Shown here piece by piece: positions 51,374-60,067 of a DNA stretch of 64,000 nt. The position numbers were made by a program, and so were the translations under genes. The notes below the pieces were generated by a model. The model was not told the origin of the DNA. It was given only the letters and a program-made list of their open reading frames with translations, and made no database searches. Origin of the DNA: Alteripontixanthobacter sp. (GTDB taxonomy: Bacteria > Pseudomonadota > Alphaproteobacteria > Sphingomonadales > Sphingomonadaceae); contig JBDVPM010000008.1 in the NCBI GenBank assembly GCA_039968605.1, forward strand, positions 2,594,968 to 2,658,967, given 5' to 3'. Within the stretch, counting starts at the first letter, position 1; each line of letters begins with the position of its first letter.

Positions 51374-53686
51374 ATGCCGATGGCCGATGCCGACGCCGCG
51401 ACCAAGGAACGACAAGTCAGGCTGCAAGTGGCAGCGGCACGGCAAGAGGAAAGCGGCCAGGGCATCGCCCGCATGCCGCGTTCGGCCTTCCAGGCGCTTG
51501 GTATTACCGAAGGCGACGTGGTCGAGATCGAGGGCAAGCGGACCACCGTTGCCGTCGCAATGTCCGCCTATGCGGAAGACGAATCGCTCGAAGTCGTTCG
51601 GCTGGACGGCCTGCAGCGCGGCAATGCCGAGGCAGGCTCCGGTGAACATGTGAAGATCAGGTCGGCCAAATCGCAGCCTGCCGTACGGGTGGTGTTCGCA
51701 CCGGCCGCCCGCGAAATGCGGTTGCAGGGACCGACCCAGGCGCTCAAGCGCAATTTCTTCCGCAAGCCGTTGACGGCGGGCGACCTGGTGGCAACTACCG
51801 GTCAGCAGCCGGTCCAGAACATGCCGCCCGACGTGCGCCGCATGTTCAACGCGCCCGCTTATGCCCTGACCCAGATACGGCTGCAGGTGGCCTCCACCAC
51901 GCCCAAGGGAATCGTCCATATCGACGAGAATACCGAGGTCGAATTGCGCGCCGAATTCGAAGAGCCGCGCGATGGGCGGGCAGTCGTCAATTATGACGAT
52001 GTCGGCGGTATGCAGGACACTATCCAGCAATTGCGCGAAATGGTGGAATTGCCGCTGCGCTATCCCGAATTATTCACCCGGCTGGGTGTCGATCCGCCCA
52101 AGGGTGTGCTGCTGCATGGCCCGCCGGGGACCGGCAAGACCCGGCTGGCACAGGCGGTCGCGAACGAATCCGATGCGGAGTTTTTCACCATCAATGGTCC
52201 CGAAATCATGGGGTCCGGCTATGGCGAAAGCGAAAAGGCGCTGCGCGAGGTGTTCGAAAACGCCACCAAGTCATCCCCCGCGATCATTTTCATCGATGAA
52301 ATAGACTCCATCGCGCCCAAGCGGGACAAGGTGCCGGGCGAAGCGGAAAAGCGGCTGGTTGCGCAGCTGCTCACGCTGATGGACGGGCTCGAAGCACGCT
52401 CCAACCTGGTAGTGATTGCGGCGACCAACCGTCCCGACGCCATCGACGAGGCGCTGCGCCGTCCCGGCCGGTTCGATCGGGAAATCGTGATCGGAGTGCC
52501 CGATGAAAGCGCCCGGCGCGAAATTCTGGCAATCCACACGCGCGGCATGCCGCTGGGCGACAAGGTCGAATTGAACGAGCTGGCACGCACCACCCACGGC
52601 TTCGTAGGTGCAGATATCGCGGCACTGGCGCGTGAGGCGGCGATCGAGGCGGTGCGGCGGATCATGCCGAAAATCGACTTGGACGAACGCACGATCCCGC
52701 CCGAAGTGCTGGAAGAGCTATGCGTGACGCGCGAGGATTTCCTCGCTGCGCTCAAGCGAGTTCAGCCTTCCGCCATGCGCGAGGTCATGGTGCAGGTGCC
52801 CAAGGTGGGCTGGGAAGATCTGGGCGGCGTGCAGGATGCGATCGACCAGCTGCGCGAAGGCATCGAGTTGCCGCTGAAACATCCCGAGGCATTCGACCGG
52901 CTCGGCATCCGCCCGGCCAAGGGCTTCCTGCTCTATGGTCCTCCGGGAACCGGCAAGACCTTGCTTGCCAAGGCGACCGCCAAGGAAGCGGAGGCCAATT
53001 TCATCTCCATGAAAAGTTCTGACCTGCTGTCCAAATGGTATGGCGAAAGCGAGCAACAGATAGCCCGGCTGTTCGCCCGCGCGCGCTCGGTCGCACCGTG
53101 CGTTGTATTTATCGACGAGATCGACTCGCTGGTCCCCGCGCGCGGCTCCGGTCAGGGCGAACCGCAGGTCACCGGGCGAGTGGTCAACACGATCCTGGCC
53201 GAAATGGACGGGATGGAAGAGTTGCAATCGGTGGTCGTGATCGGCGCAACCAACCGCCCGACTTTGGTCGATCCAGCTCTACTTCGCCCCGGCCGGTTCG
53301 ACGAGCTGGTCTATGTCGGTACGCCCGATGAAAAGGGCCGCGAGCACATCCTCAACATCCACGCACGTGAAATGCCGCTGGCAGATGGGGTAACGCTCAA
53401 GGATATCGCAGCCAAGACCGAACGCTTTACGGGTGCCGATCTGGAAGACGTCGTACGCCGCGCGGGTCTCAATGCACTTCGCCGGGCCGGAGAGGATGTG
53501 AGCGAGGTAACGCAGGAAGATTTCACCGAAGCGCTGAAAGATTCGCGCGCCACGGTGACTCAGAAGATGGAAGCCGAGTACAAGAAAATGCGCGGCGAAT
53601 TGAAAAAGCGCGCTGCGGAAAAGGGCACGATCGGGTTCATTTCGGAAGGCATGCTGGAGCCTACGCGGGATAAGAAGCATGGGTGA
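51374..53686 (+). CDS. Cdc48/p97-like tandem AAA+ ATPase
   Basis: A 770-aa protein with the full archaeal/eukaryotic Cdc48 layout: N-terminal double-psi barrel domain (about 15-190), D1 (Walker [10 protein letters not shown], Walker B IIFIDEID, finger RRPGRFDRE) and D2 ([26 protein letters not shown]). Aromatic pore loops are present in D1 (GSGYGESE) and D2 (SKWYGESE), as in archaeal VAT, so it should unfold proteins by threading. AGGAG precedes ATG 51374. No proteasome or Ufd1-like partner is nearby. Such genes are rare in bacteria but occur in sphingomonads. Confidence 0.95.
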   Translation: MPMADADAATKERQVRLQVAAARQEESGQGIARMPRSAFQALGITEGDVVEIEGKRTTVAVAMSAYAEDESLEVVRLDGLQRGNAEAGSGEHVKIRSAKSQPAVRVVFAPAAREMRLQGPTQALKRNFFRKPLTAGDLVATTGQQPVQNMPPDVRRMFNAPAYALTQIRLQVASTTPKGIVHIDENTEVELRAEFEEPRDGRAVVNYDDVGGMQDTIQQLREMVELPLRYPELFTRLGVDPPKGVLLHGPPGTGKTRLAQAVANESDAEFFTINGPEIMGSGYGESEKALREVFENATKSSPAIIFIDEIDSIAPKRDKVPGEAEKRLVAQLLTLMDGLEARSNLVVIAATNRPDAIDEALRRPGRFDREIVIGVPDESARREILAIHTRGMPLGDKVELNELARTTHGFVGADIAALAREAAIEAVRRIMPKIDLDERTIPPEVLEELCVTREDFLAALKRVQPSAMREVMVQVPKVGWEDLGGVQDAIDQLREGIELPLKHPEAFDRLGIRPAKGFLLYGPPGTGKTLLAKATAKEAEANFISMKSSDLLSKWYGESEQQIARLFARARSVAPCVVFIDEIDSLVPARGSGQGEPQVTGRVVNTILAEMDGMEELQSVVVIGATNRPTLVDPALLRPGRFDELVYVGTPDEKGREHILNIHAREMPLADGVTLKDIAAKTERFTGADLEDVVRRAGLNALRRAGEDVSEVTQEDFTEALKDSRATVTQKMEAEYKKMRGELKKRAAEKGTIGFISEGMLEPTRDKKHG

Positions 53687-53731
53687 TTGGCTCGGCGCTC
53701 TTGCAAGACGCTCAGGCCGAGCCCCCGCTCG

Positions 53732-53785
53732 TCAGGACGAACGGTCAGGGCTGAGCTTGCCACTCCCTTGATCCATCTGTCCTGA
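53732..53785. repeat. Degenerate inverted repeat after the Cdc48-like gene
   Basis: TCAGGAC at 53732 and GTCCTGA at 53779 form a 7-bp inverted pair around a short spacer, in a region containing GTCAGGACGAACGG. This resembles a decayed copy of repeats common in sphingomonad genomes. Low confidence. Confidence 0.35.
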
Positions 53786-53808
53786 ATGTCTCGAGGGATC
53801 GCAGCGCC

Positions 53809-54876
53809 CTACCCCTTCACGCGCTCATTCGCGGCATCGACTTCCAGTCGGTGGCGGATCAGCGCATCGGGCATTTCGGATTGTAGCCAGGCGACCATGT
53901 GTTCGCGAACGGCGCAGCGCAGGTTCCACAGCTCGCCGATTGTCTCGGCGGACACTGTCATGCGCAGTTCCAGGCTTTCCGGATAGGCCTCCGTCATCAG
54001 CAAGGCCTGGTTGCGGCCATCCCACAAAGCGTTGGTGGCGATGTACCGCTCGAATTCCGCGCGCACCCGGGCGACATCGGATGCCGGATCGAGATGCAGG
54101 AACACCGGCCCGGTCAGCGACTCATTGGTGCGGGACCAGTTTTCGAAACTATCGTCGAGGAAGGTCGAGGTCGGCACCACGATGGCGCGTTCATCCCAGG
54201 TGCGCACGATCACGAAGCTCATGGTGATTTCCTCCACCCGGCCGGTATGGCCATCGACCACCACCATGTCACCGATCCGCAGCGGCTCGGTAATCGCCAT
54301 CTGGATTCCCGCGATCAGCGATTTCAGCGCAGGCTGGGCGGCAGCGCCCACCGCCAGCGCGGCCAGGCCGGCAGAGGCGAGCAGCCCGGTCCCGACATCG
54401 CGCACGGCGGGAATGCCGAGCAGGATCAGGCCGATGGTAATGATGATGATGATCGCGGAAACCGCGCGCGAGATCAGCAGGATGCGCGTCTTGCGGCTGC
54501 GCGCAGCGACCGGATCGACCCGCTCTTCGGTGCGCTTGTGCAGCGCCGCGGCAAAACCGCGCACCACGCCCAGCGCCAGCAGCCCCAGAACGGCAGGGAT
54601 GACAAACGCATCGATTGCGGACCAGAAGCGCGCAATATGGGCATCGGCGTTAGACGCCATTCCCGCCGCAATCGCCAGCATCAGCCACATCACCGGCTTG
54701 CGCAGATAGCTCAACGCAACCTCGTCGCCCTCGGTATGCGACAGCCGGGTCAGTCGGCGCAGGAGGAAGAACACGACGCGGTGCAGCACCAGCGCCCCGA
54801 TCACGGCAATACCCAGGGTCAGGGCGGCGCGTGCCGCCTCATCCCAGGCGATGGTCCAGTTGGCAAAATCCAGCAT
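53809..54876 (-). CDS. Small-conductance mechanosensitive channel family protein
   Basis: A 355-aa MscS-family protein with about five helices, a pore-region segment (VGTGLLASAGLAALAVGAAAQPALKSLIAGIQMAI) and a cytoplasmic beta domain (LRIGDMVVVDGHTGRVEEITMSFVIVRTWDERAIVVP). A conserved end region contains the WNLRCAVREHMVAWL helix. The ATG at 54876 has AGGTGG at good distance; a GTG three codons upstream is the alternative. It lies just downstream of polA on the same strand. Confidence 0.9.
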   Translation of the reverse strand: MLDFANWTIAWDEAARAALTLGIAVIGALVLHRVVFFLLRRLTRLSHTEGDEVALSYLRKPVMWLMLAIAAGMASNADAHIARFWSAIDAFVIPAVLGLLALGVVRGFAAALHKRTEERVDPVAARSRKTRILLISRAVSAIIIIITIGLILLGIPAVRDVGTGLLASAGLAALAVGAAAQPALKSLIAGIQMAITEPLRIGDMVVVDGHTGRVEEITMSFVIVRTWDERAIVVPTSTFLDDSFENWSRTNESLTGPVFLHLDPASDVARVRAEFERYIATNALWDGRNQALLMTEAYPESLELRMTVSAETIGELWNLRCAVREHMVAWLQSEMPDALIRHRLEVDAANERVKG

Positions 54877-54913
54877 GCGCGCCACCTAGAGGCGCAGGGG
54901 GCTCGCTTCAAGC

Positions 54914-57775
54914 CTAGTGCGCCGCATCCCAGCTTGCGCCAGTGCCGATCTCGATCCCCAGCGGCACGTCGAGCGTAACGGCAGGTTCGGCGGCTTCGGC
55001 CATCACTCGCTCGATCATCGGGCTGGCCGCCGCCACATCGCCTTCGGGCAATTCGAACACGAGTTCATCGTGCACCTGAAGCAACATCCGCACATCGCCC
55101 AGACCCGCATCGTGCAGCTCGGGCATCATGCGGGCCATCGCGCGTTTGATGATATCCGCACTGGTGCCCTGGATCGGCGCATTGATGGCCGCGCGTTCGG
55201 AGCCCTGGCGCTCGTTCTGGTTCTTCGATCCGATCCGCGGAAACCACGTCTTGCGGCCGAACAGCGTCTGTGAATATCCGCGCTCGCGCACTTTCACGAG
55301 CGTTTCGTGCATGAAATTGCGGATGCCGGGGAAGCGATCGAAATAAGTGTCGATCAGGTCTTGCGCCTCGTCCGGTTCTACTCCCAGCCGCCCGGCCAGG
55401 CCCCAGCGCGAGATGCCGTAAAGAATGGCGAAATTGATCGTCTTGGCCTGTGCACGGGTGTCGCGGGTAACCTCGCCGAACATCTCTTGCGCCGTGCGAT
55501 TGTGGATGTCCTGCCCCTCGGCAAAGGCCTGCTTCAACTCGGGCACATCGGCCATATGGGCCGCCAATCGCAGCTCGATCTGGCTGTAATCCGCTGCCAA
55601 CAGGACATTGCCTGCTTCGGGCACGAATGCCTCGCGGATTTGCCTGCCGATGGCGGTTCGGATGGGGATGTTCTGCAGGTTGGGATCGGTCGAGGAGAGC
55701 CGCCCGGTTTGCGCACCGACCAGCGAATAGGAGGTATGCACCCGGCCGGTAGCGGGATTGATCGCCTGTTGCAGCGCATCGGTATAAGTCGATTTCAGCT
55801 TGTTGAGATGGCGCCATTCGAGCACCTTGCTGGCGATGGGCGCACCGGTATTGTCGAGCTTTTCCAGCACCGACTGGTCGGTGGAATATTGCCCGCTCTT
55901 GCCCTTTTTGCCGCCCTTGTAACCCATTTTCTCGAACAACACTTCGCCCAGTTGCTTTGGGCTGCCGACCGAGAATTCCTGGCCTGCAATTTCGTGGATT
56001 TCGCCTTCCAGCCGCGCGGTTTCCTTGGCGAATTCCTCGGACAGGCGGGACAGGGCGGCGCGGTCGACCTTGATGCCCTCGCGCTCCATCGCCGCGACTA
56101 CCGGGATCAGCGGGCGGTCCACACGCTCATAGACCTTGGTGCCGCCTTCGACCGCCAGGCGTGGTTTCAGATGCTGGTAGAGCCGCCAGGTGACATCGGC
56201 ATCCTCGGCGGCATATTCGGTGGCCTTGTCCAGCGGTACTTCGCCGAAGGGTATCGCCTTCTTGCCGGTGCCGCACACCTCTTTGAACGCCACAGGCTGG
56301 TGGCCGAGATGGCGGCTGGATAGTTCGTCCATCCCGTGCCCGCCGCCGATGCCTTGCTCGCCGCGGCCTGCATCCAGCGCGAAGCTGACGATCATCGTAT
56401 CTTCTAGCGGAGCGACCGCGATGCCGTAACGCGCCAGCACGTTGACATCATATTTGATGTTCTGCCCGATCTTCACCACCGCGTCCGATTCCAGCAAAGG
56501 TTTGAGCGCTGTCAAAGCCTCGCTGCGGTCCACCTGATCGGGATTATCGCTGAGCAGATCGGTCCCGCCATGGGCCACCGGTATGTAACAGGCATCGTTC
56601 GCCCCGAGCGCCAGCGACACGCCCACCAGCTCCGCCTGCATCGCATCGAGCGAGCTGGTTTCCGTATCAACCGCGACTTCGCGCGATGCGAAAGCCCGTT
56701 CGATCCAGTGATCGAGTCGCTCGCGCGTCTGGACGCATTCATAGCTGCCGCGATCGACTTCCGGCATGTCGGGCAGCGGCTGGCGCATTCCGCCCGCCGA
56801 ACTCTGCGCACTTTCGGTCTCGCGCTTGTTATTGTCGAGATTGTTGCGGCGCTCCGGCGAACCGCTGCCCGCATCGAGCCGCCGCAACAAGCTGGTGAAA
56901 CCATGCTTTTCCAGAAACGCTGCCAAGGGTTCGGGCGCCAGGCCGTCCAGCTTGAATTCCTCCAGCGGCTGGGGAAGCTCGCAATCCTCTTTCAGCGTCA
57001 CCAGCACGCGGCTGAGTTCGGCCTGCTCGCGCCCTTCCAGCAAGCGTTCTTTCAGCTTGCTCTTCTTCATATCCGGCGCGTGGTCGAGTGCGGCGGTCAG
57101 GCTGCCATGTTCGGCGATCAGCTTGGATGCGGTTTTGGGACCGATGCCGTAAATGCCCGGAATATTGTCCACGCTATCGCCCATCAGCGCCAACACATCG
57201 CCGACAAGTTCGGGCGGTACGCCGAATTTCTCCTCGACCTGCGCCGGGCCGATGCGCGCGCTCTTCATCGTGTCGAGCATGTCGATCTTGCCGCAACCGG
57301 GATCTTCACCGACCAGTTGCATCAGGTCCTTGTCGCTGGATACGATGGTCACATCCCAGCATTCCTTTGCCGCAGCGCGGGCATAGCTGGCGATCAGATC
57401 GTCGGCCTCCAGCCCCTGCTCCTCGATACAAGGCAGGCTGAAGGCGCGGGTGGCATCGCGGATCAGGGGGAATTGGGGCACCAGATCGTCGGGCGGGGGA
57501 GGGCGGTTGGCCTTGTATTCGGGGTAGATATCGTTGCGGAAACTCTTCGAATCCTTGTCGAGAATAACCGCCAGGTGCGTGGGCCCATCGGCCTCATCCA
57601 GATCCGCCGCCAATTTCCACAGCATCGTGGTATAGCCGTAGACCGCCCCGACCGGAGTTCCTTCCGGATCGGTCAGCGGGGGCAGGCGGTGATAGGCGCG
57701 GAAAATATAGGCGCTGCCATCGACAAGGTAGAGATGCGGCTTCTGGCCGGGCGCGAGCGGGGCGGATTCGGGCAT
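54914..57775 (-). CDS. polA: DNA polymerase I
   Basis: A 953-aa three-domain polymerase. The 5'-3' exonuclease domain (YLVDGSAYIFRAYH, GDSVDNIPG) is followed by a 3'-5' exonuclease domain that keeps its catalytic DTE (VDTETSSLDA) and by the polymerase domain with DYSQIELR, the O-helix region RAQAKTINFAILYGIS and QVHDELVFE. The start at 57775 is chosen because PKPHLYLVDG-like sequence begins soon after; 18 more residues are possible. A CtrA-like site lies upstream. Confidence 0.97.
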   Translation of the reverse strand: MPESAPLAPGQKPHLYLVDGSAYIFRAYHRLPPLTDPEGTPVGAVYGYTTMLWKLAADLDEADGPTHLAVILDKDSKSFRNDIYPEYKANRPPPPDDLVPQFPLIRDATRAFSLPCIEEQGLEADDLIASYARAAAKECWDVTIVSSDKDLMQLVGEDPGCGKIDMLDTMKSARIGPAQVEEKFGVPPELVGDVLALMGDSVDNIPGIYGIGPKTASKLIAEHGSLTAALDHAPDMKKSKLKERLLEGREQAELSRVLVTLKEDCELPQPLEEFKLDGLAPEPLAAFLEKHGFTSLLRRLDAGSGSPERRNNLDNNKRETESAQSSAGGMRQPLPDMPEVDRGSYECVQTRERLDHWIERAFASREVAVDTETSSLDAMQAELVGVSLALGANDACYIPVAHGGTDLLSDNPDQVDRSEALTALKPLLESDAVVKIGQNIKYDVNVLARYGIAVAPLEDTMIVSFALDAGRGEQGIGGGHGMDELSSRHLGHQPVAFKEVCGTGKKAIPFGEVPLDKATEYAAEDADVTWRLYQHLKPRLAVEGGTKVYERVDRPLIPVVAAMEREGIKVDRAALSRLSEEFAKETARLEGEIHEIAGQEFSVGSPKQLGEVLFEKMGYKGGKKGKSGQYSTDQSVLEKLDNTGAPIASKVLEWRHLNKLKSTYTDALQQAINPATGRVHTSYSLVGAQTGRLSSTDPNLQNIPIRTAIGRQIREAFVPEAGNVLLAADYSQIELRLAAHMADVPELKQAFAEGQDIHNRTAQEMFGEVTRDTRAQAKTINFAILYGISRWGLAGRLGVEPDEAQDLIDTYFDRFPGIRNFMHETLVKVRERGYSQTLFGRKTWFPRIGSKNQNERQGSERAAINAPIQGTSADIIKRAMARMMPELHDAGLGDVRMLLQVHDELVFELPEGDVAAASPMIERVMAEAAEPAVTLDVPLGIEIGTGASWDAAH

Positions 57776-57849
57776 GCCGGCGGTGGTAGCATTGCGGCCC
57801 TGCTTTACAATCGGCTGCCGCAAAAGCATGGCAAAATCAGGCGAATATG

Positions 57850-57865
57850 GTTAACCGAACCTAAA
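57850..57865 (-). promoter_or_regulatory. CtrA-like site between polA and the small lipoprotein gene
   Basis: On the polA strand this reads TTTA-N7-TTAAC, the same form as the element upstream of ctrA. It lies about 75-90 bases before the chosen polA start and about 170 bases before the lipoprotein gene. Confidence 0.4.
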
Positions 57866-58037
57866 TGAATCGTGGCGAAACAAAGGCTTGCCATATTTAG
57901 GCCATTTTTCCACTTGCGCGGTCACATTCCCGCCATTATTTGACATCGCAGAGGACAGCACCACTCGCTGGCTTCCGATGATCACCCCGATCTGGGGCCA
58001 ATCGTCCGACATAATCGCTTTTCAAGGAATTGATCCT

Positions 58038-58277
58038 ATGCGTAAATTCGTACTCGCCGGCGCCGTTGCCGCCGCCGCACTGACCCTCTCGGCTTGCTCG
58101 GAAGGCACCGAAGAATCCGCTGAAACAACCGTCGAAGGTGCTGCAGCCGATACCGAAGCCAATGCCGATGCCATGACCGACGAAGTCGCCGAAGGCGCTG
58201 TCGCTGTCGAAGGCGAAATGGAAGAAGCCGGCGCCGAAATGGAAGCCGAAATGGAAGAAGCCGAAGCCGAAATGTAA
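58038..58277 (+). CDS. Small acidic lipoprotein
   Basis: A 79-aa predicted lipoprotein: signal peptide with lipobox LSAC, then a strongly acidic Ala/Glu-rich mature part ending in repeats of EMEEA/EAEM. AAGGA precedes ATG 58038. The sequence after the Cys has no basic residues, so it is highly negative. It resembles small abundant envelope lipoproteins but no family is recognised. A strong terminator follows. Confidence 0.75.
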   Translation: MRKFVLAGAVAAAALTLSACSEGTEESAETTVEGAAADTEANADAMTDEVAEGAVAVEGEMEEAGAEMEAEMEEAEAEM

Positions 58278-58294
58278 GCTTCGCTCCATTGAGC

Positions 58295-58335
58295 AAAAAA
58301 AAAGGGCGGTGCCGTAAGGCGCCGCCCTTTTTTTT
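58295..58335. terminator. Bidirectional terminator
   Basis: A 10-bp GC stem (GGGCGGTGCC with GGCGCCGCCC, one G-T pair) and GTAA loop, flanked by A9 on the left and T8 on the right. It sits between the small lipoprotein gene and the convergent beta-lactamase-like gene and can end both transcripts. Confidence 0.93.
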
Positions 58336-58378
58336 ACCAGCCCGCAACCGGGTCTAGCAATTGCCCATCAGGCGATTT

Positions 58379-59419
58379 TCATTGCCCGCCATAGGTGGCA
58401 TTGACCCACGTCCGGCCGCTTCCGCCAGGATTGCTGAAACCATTGTACAGTTCCCGGGTGATGGAAGAAATGCGCGCATCGCGCAGTCGGCGCGCTTGCA
58501 GCTTTTCGCCGCGATTGCCGTTTTCCACCGCCATGGAGACGCTTTGACCGGTTACGTAGATTGCGGCGGCAATCGGCCGGCCATCGGCCGTGTAGAAAAT
58601 ACCGATATCGCTCGCCGTGCGGCTCAACGTGCCGGTTTTATGGGCAAGCCGCGCACTGTCCGGCAGGGCTGCGGGCATCCGTTTTTTGCCAGTGGTTGTT
58701 TGGGCCATCGCACCGAGCAATACTTGCCGCGAACTGGGGCTGAGCCATTCTCCCCGATAAATTCCCGCCAGAAACTGTCCCATCGCGCGCGGAGTGGCGC
58801 TGTCCTGCCGGTCGATCCTGGTGGCGGGATCTATCTTGCCATCATCGCGGATCAAAGAAGCGATGTCGCGCGTCAGCTCGAAATCGGAAATACCAGCCCG
58901 CCGCATCCATTCGTTGACCGCTTGCGGCCCGCCAACGGCGTTGAGCATGGCATCGGTGCAGGCGTTGCAGCTCTTGCTGATCATCAGTTCGATGTGACGC
59001 TGCGCAGTCATATACGCGCCATTGCGGCGCGGCAGCCGCCATTCGCTGGTCAGGGTCCAGCGGCCCTGATCCACCCCGGCCAGATATGCCGCAGCGATTG
59101 CAACCTTGCTGGTGCTGGCCATCGGAAAACGCTGGTCGGCAAGCACGCCGATTTCCTCGCCGGTGGTCAGATCGATCGCGTAAACGCCGATCCGGCCATT
59201 ATCGCCGTCGGCCAATTGCGCGACGCGGCGTTCCAGCGGAGTGTCGTAAACCGCATTGTAGGTCTGGGGGCTACGAAGCTGGGTGCCCAATGCACTGTCG
59301 AACGCCGCTTCGAGATTAAGCGCGGACCCCGGGCCCTGCGCTATCGCCGGAGCGCCCATCGCCAGGCCGGAAACAAGCGCCATCGATGCGGCGACGTTAC
59401 GTAATGTTCGCAAAATCAT
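58379..59419 (-). CDS. Class A beta-lactamase-like serine hydrolase
   Basis: A 346-aa periplasmic serine enzyme with a signal peptide ending near AIAQ. The active-site S-x-x-K is ASTSK (S102, K105). The second motif reads SCN (KSCNACTD) instead of the usual SDN, and the third is KTG (AHKTGTL). A clear E166 equivalent in the omega loop is not visible. It may be a divergent beta-lactamase or a peptidoglycan-related hydrolase. A CtrA-like site lies just upstream. Resistance phenotype cannot be predicted. Confidence 0.8.
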   Translation of the reverse strand: MILRTLRNVAASMALVSGLAMGAPAIAQGPGSALNLEAAFDSALGTQLRSPQTYNAVYDTPLERRVAQLADGDNGRIGVYAIDLTTGEEIGVLADQRFPMASTSKVAIAAAYLAGVDQGRWTLTSEWRLPRRNGAYMTAQRHIELMISKSCNACTDAMLNAVGGPQAVNEWMRRAGISDFELTRDIASLIRDDGKIDPATRIDRQDSATPRAMGQFLAGIYRGEWLSPSSRQVLLGAMAQTTTGKKRMPAALPDSARLAHKTGTLSRTASDIGIFYTADGRPIAAAIYVTGQSVSMAVENGNRGEKLQARRLRDARISSITRELYNGFSNPGGSGRTWVNATYGGQ

Positions 59420-59444
59420 GCTGTCAGAAATACCCTACCCATCG

Positions 59445-59460
59445 TTAGCAAGGACTTAAC
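59445..59460 (+). promoter_or_regulatory. CtrA-like site upstream of the beta-lactamase-like gene
   Basis: TTAG-N7-TTAAC, one mismatch from the CtrA consensus, 26-41 bases before the start of the serine hydrolase gene. Confidence 0.4.
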
Positions 59461-59565
59461 CGCCGGAATTTCCGGCGGCCAAGTGTGTCCGCGACGAGAT
59501 GTGTCGCTGATGCGACCGGATATTGCGCTGGGTGGGTATTTGCCCGGTGGGGAGATACTCCCGCC

Positions 59566-59973
59566 TTATTCATCCGCGATGGCCTTGGCGATGCGGTCGC
59601 TGTTTTCGCCGGTCAGGGTCTTGGCGATTTCACCGGTCAGGCGCTTCTCCAGTTCCGAGTGATAATGGCGGCGCATCTCGCCCAGCGTCTTGGGGTCCGC
59701 GATTACCAGCAGATCGTCATATTCCCCGGCAATGGCTTTCTGATTGAGCCATTCGGAGGCTGCGGCGGCATGGGCCAGCTCGTTCAGATCGGTCGATCCG
59801 GTCTGTTGGCCGGCATCGTCCTGATGCTTCACGCCGGCGCTGAAATTGGTGGCATTGAGATCGGGCTTGTGGGCCTTTTCCAGTTTGGGCTCGAAGATCT
59901 GGCCGGTGTTGCGCATGGTCACGAAATTTTCGCCATCGACGACTGCGACGAGGGCGTTGTTGGGCAATTTCAT
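59566..59973 (-). CDS. Host-attachment-protein family (PF10116-like)
   Basis: A 135-aa protein with ALVAVVDGENFVTMRNTG at the N-terminus and DDLLVIADPKTLGEMRRHYHSELEKRLTGEIAKTLT near the C-terminus, the pattern of the so-called host attachment family found in many non-pathogenic bacteria. The family name reflects one early report and is not evidence of virulence. No signal peptide is visible. Function unknown. Confidence 0.85.
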   Translation of the reverse strand: MKLPNNALVAVVDGENFVTMRNTGQIFEPKLEKAHKPDLNATNFSAGVKHQDDAGQQTGSTDLNELAHAAAASEWLNQKAIAGEYDDLLVIADPKTLGEMRRHYHSELEKRLTGEIAKTLTGENSDRIAKAIADE

Positions 59974-60067
59974 TCGGGAAGCTCCGGTGGTTCGTGTTAG
60001 CGTTCTGATCAGGACAACGACCGACGGCGCAATAGGTTGCGAACGCCGGATATGGGGGATTGCCTAA

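Noticed and set aside
59566-59973. Virulence role suggested by the host-attachment family name
   Set aside because: The name is historical. The protein has no signal peptide, occurs in many free-living bacteria and has no virulence neighbours here.
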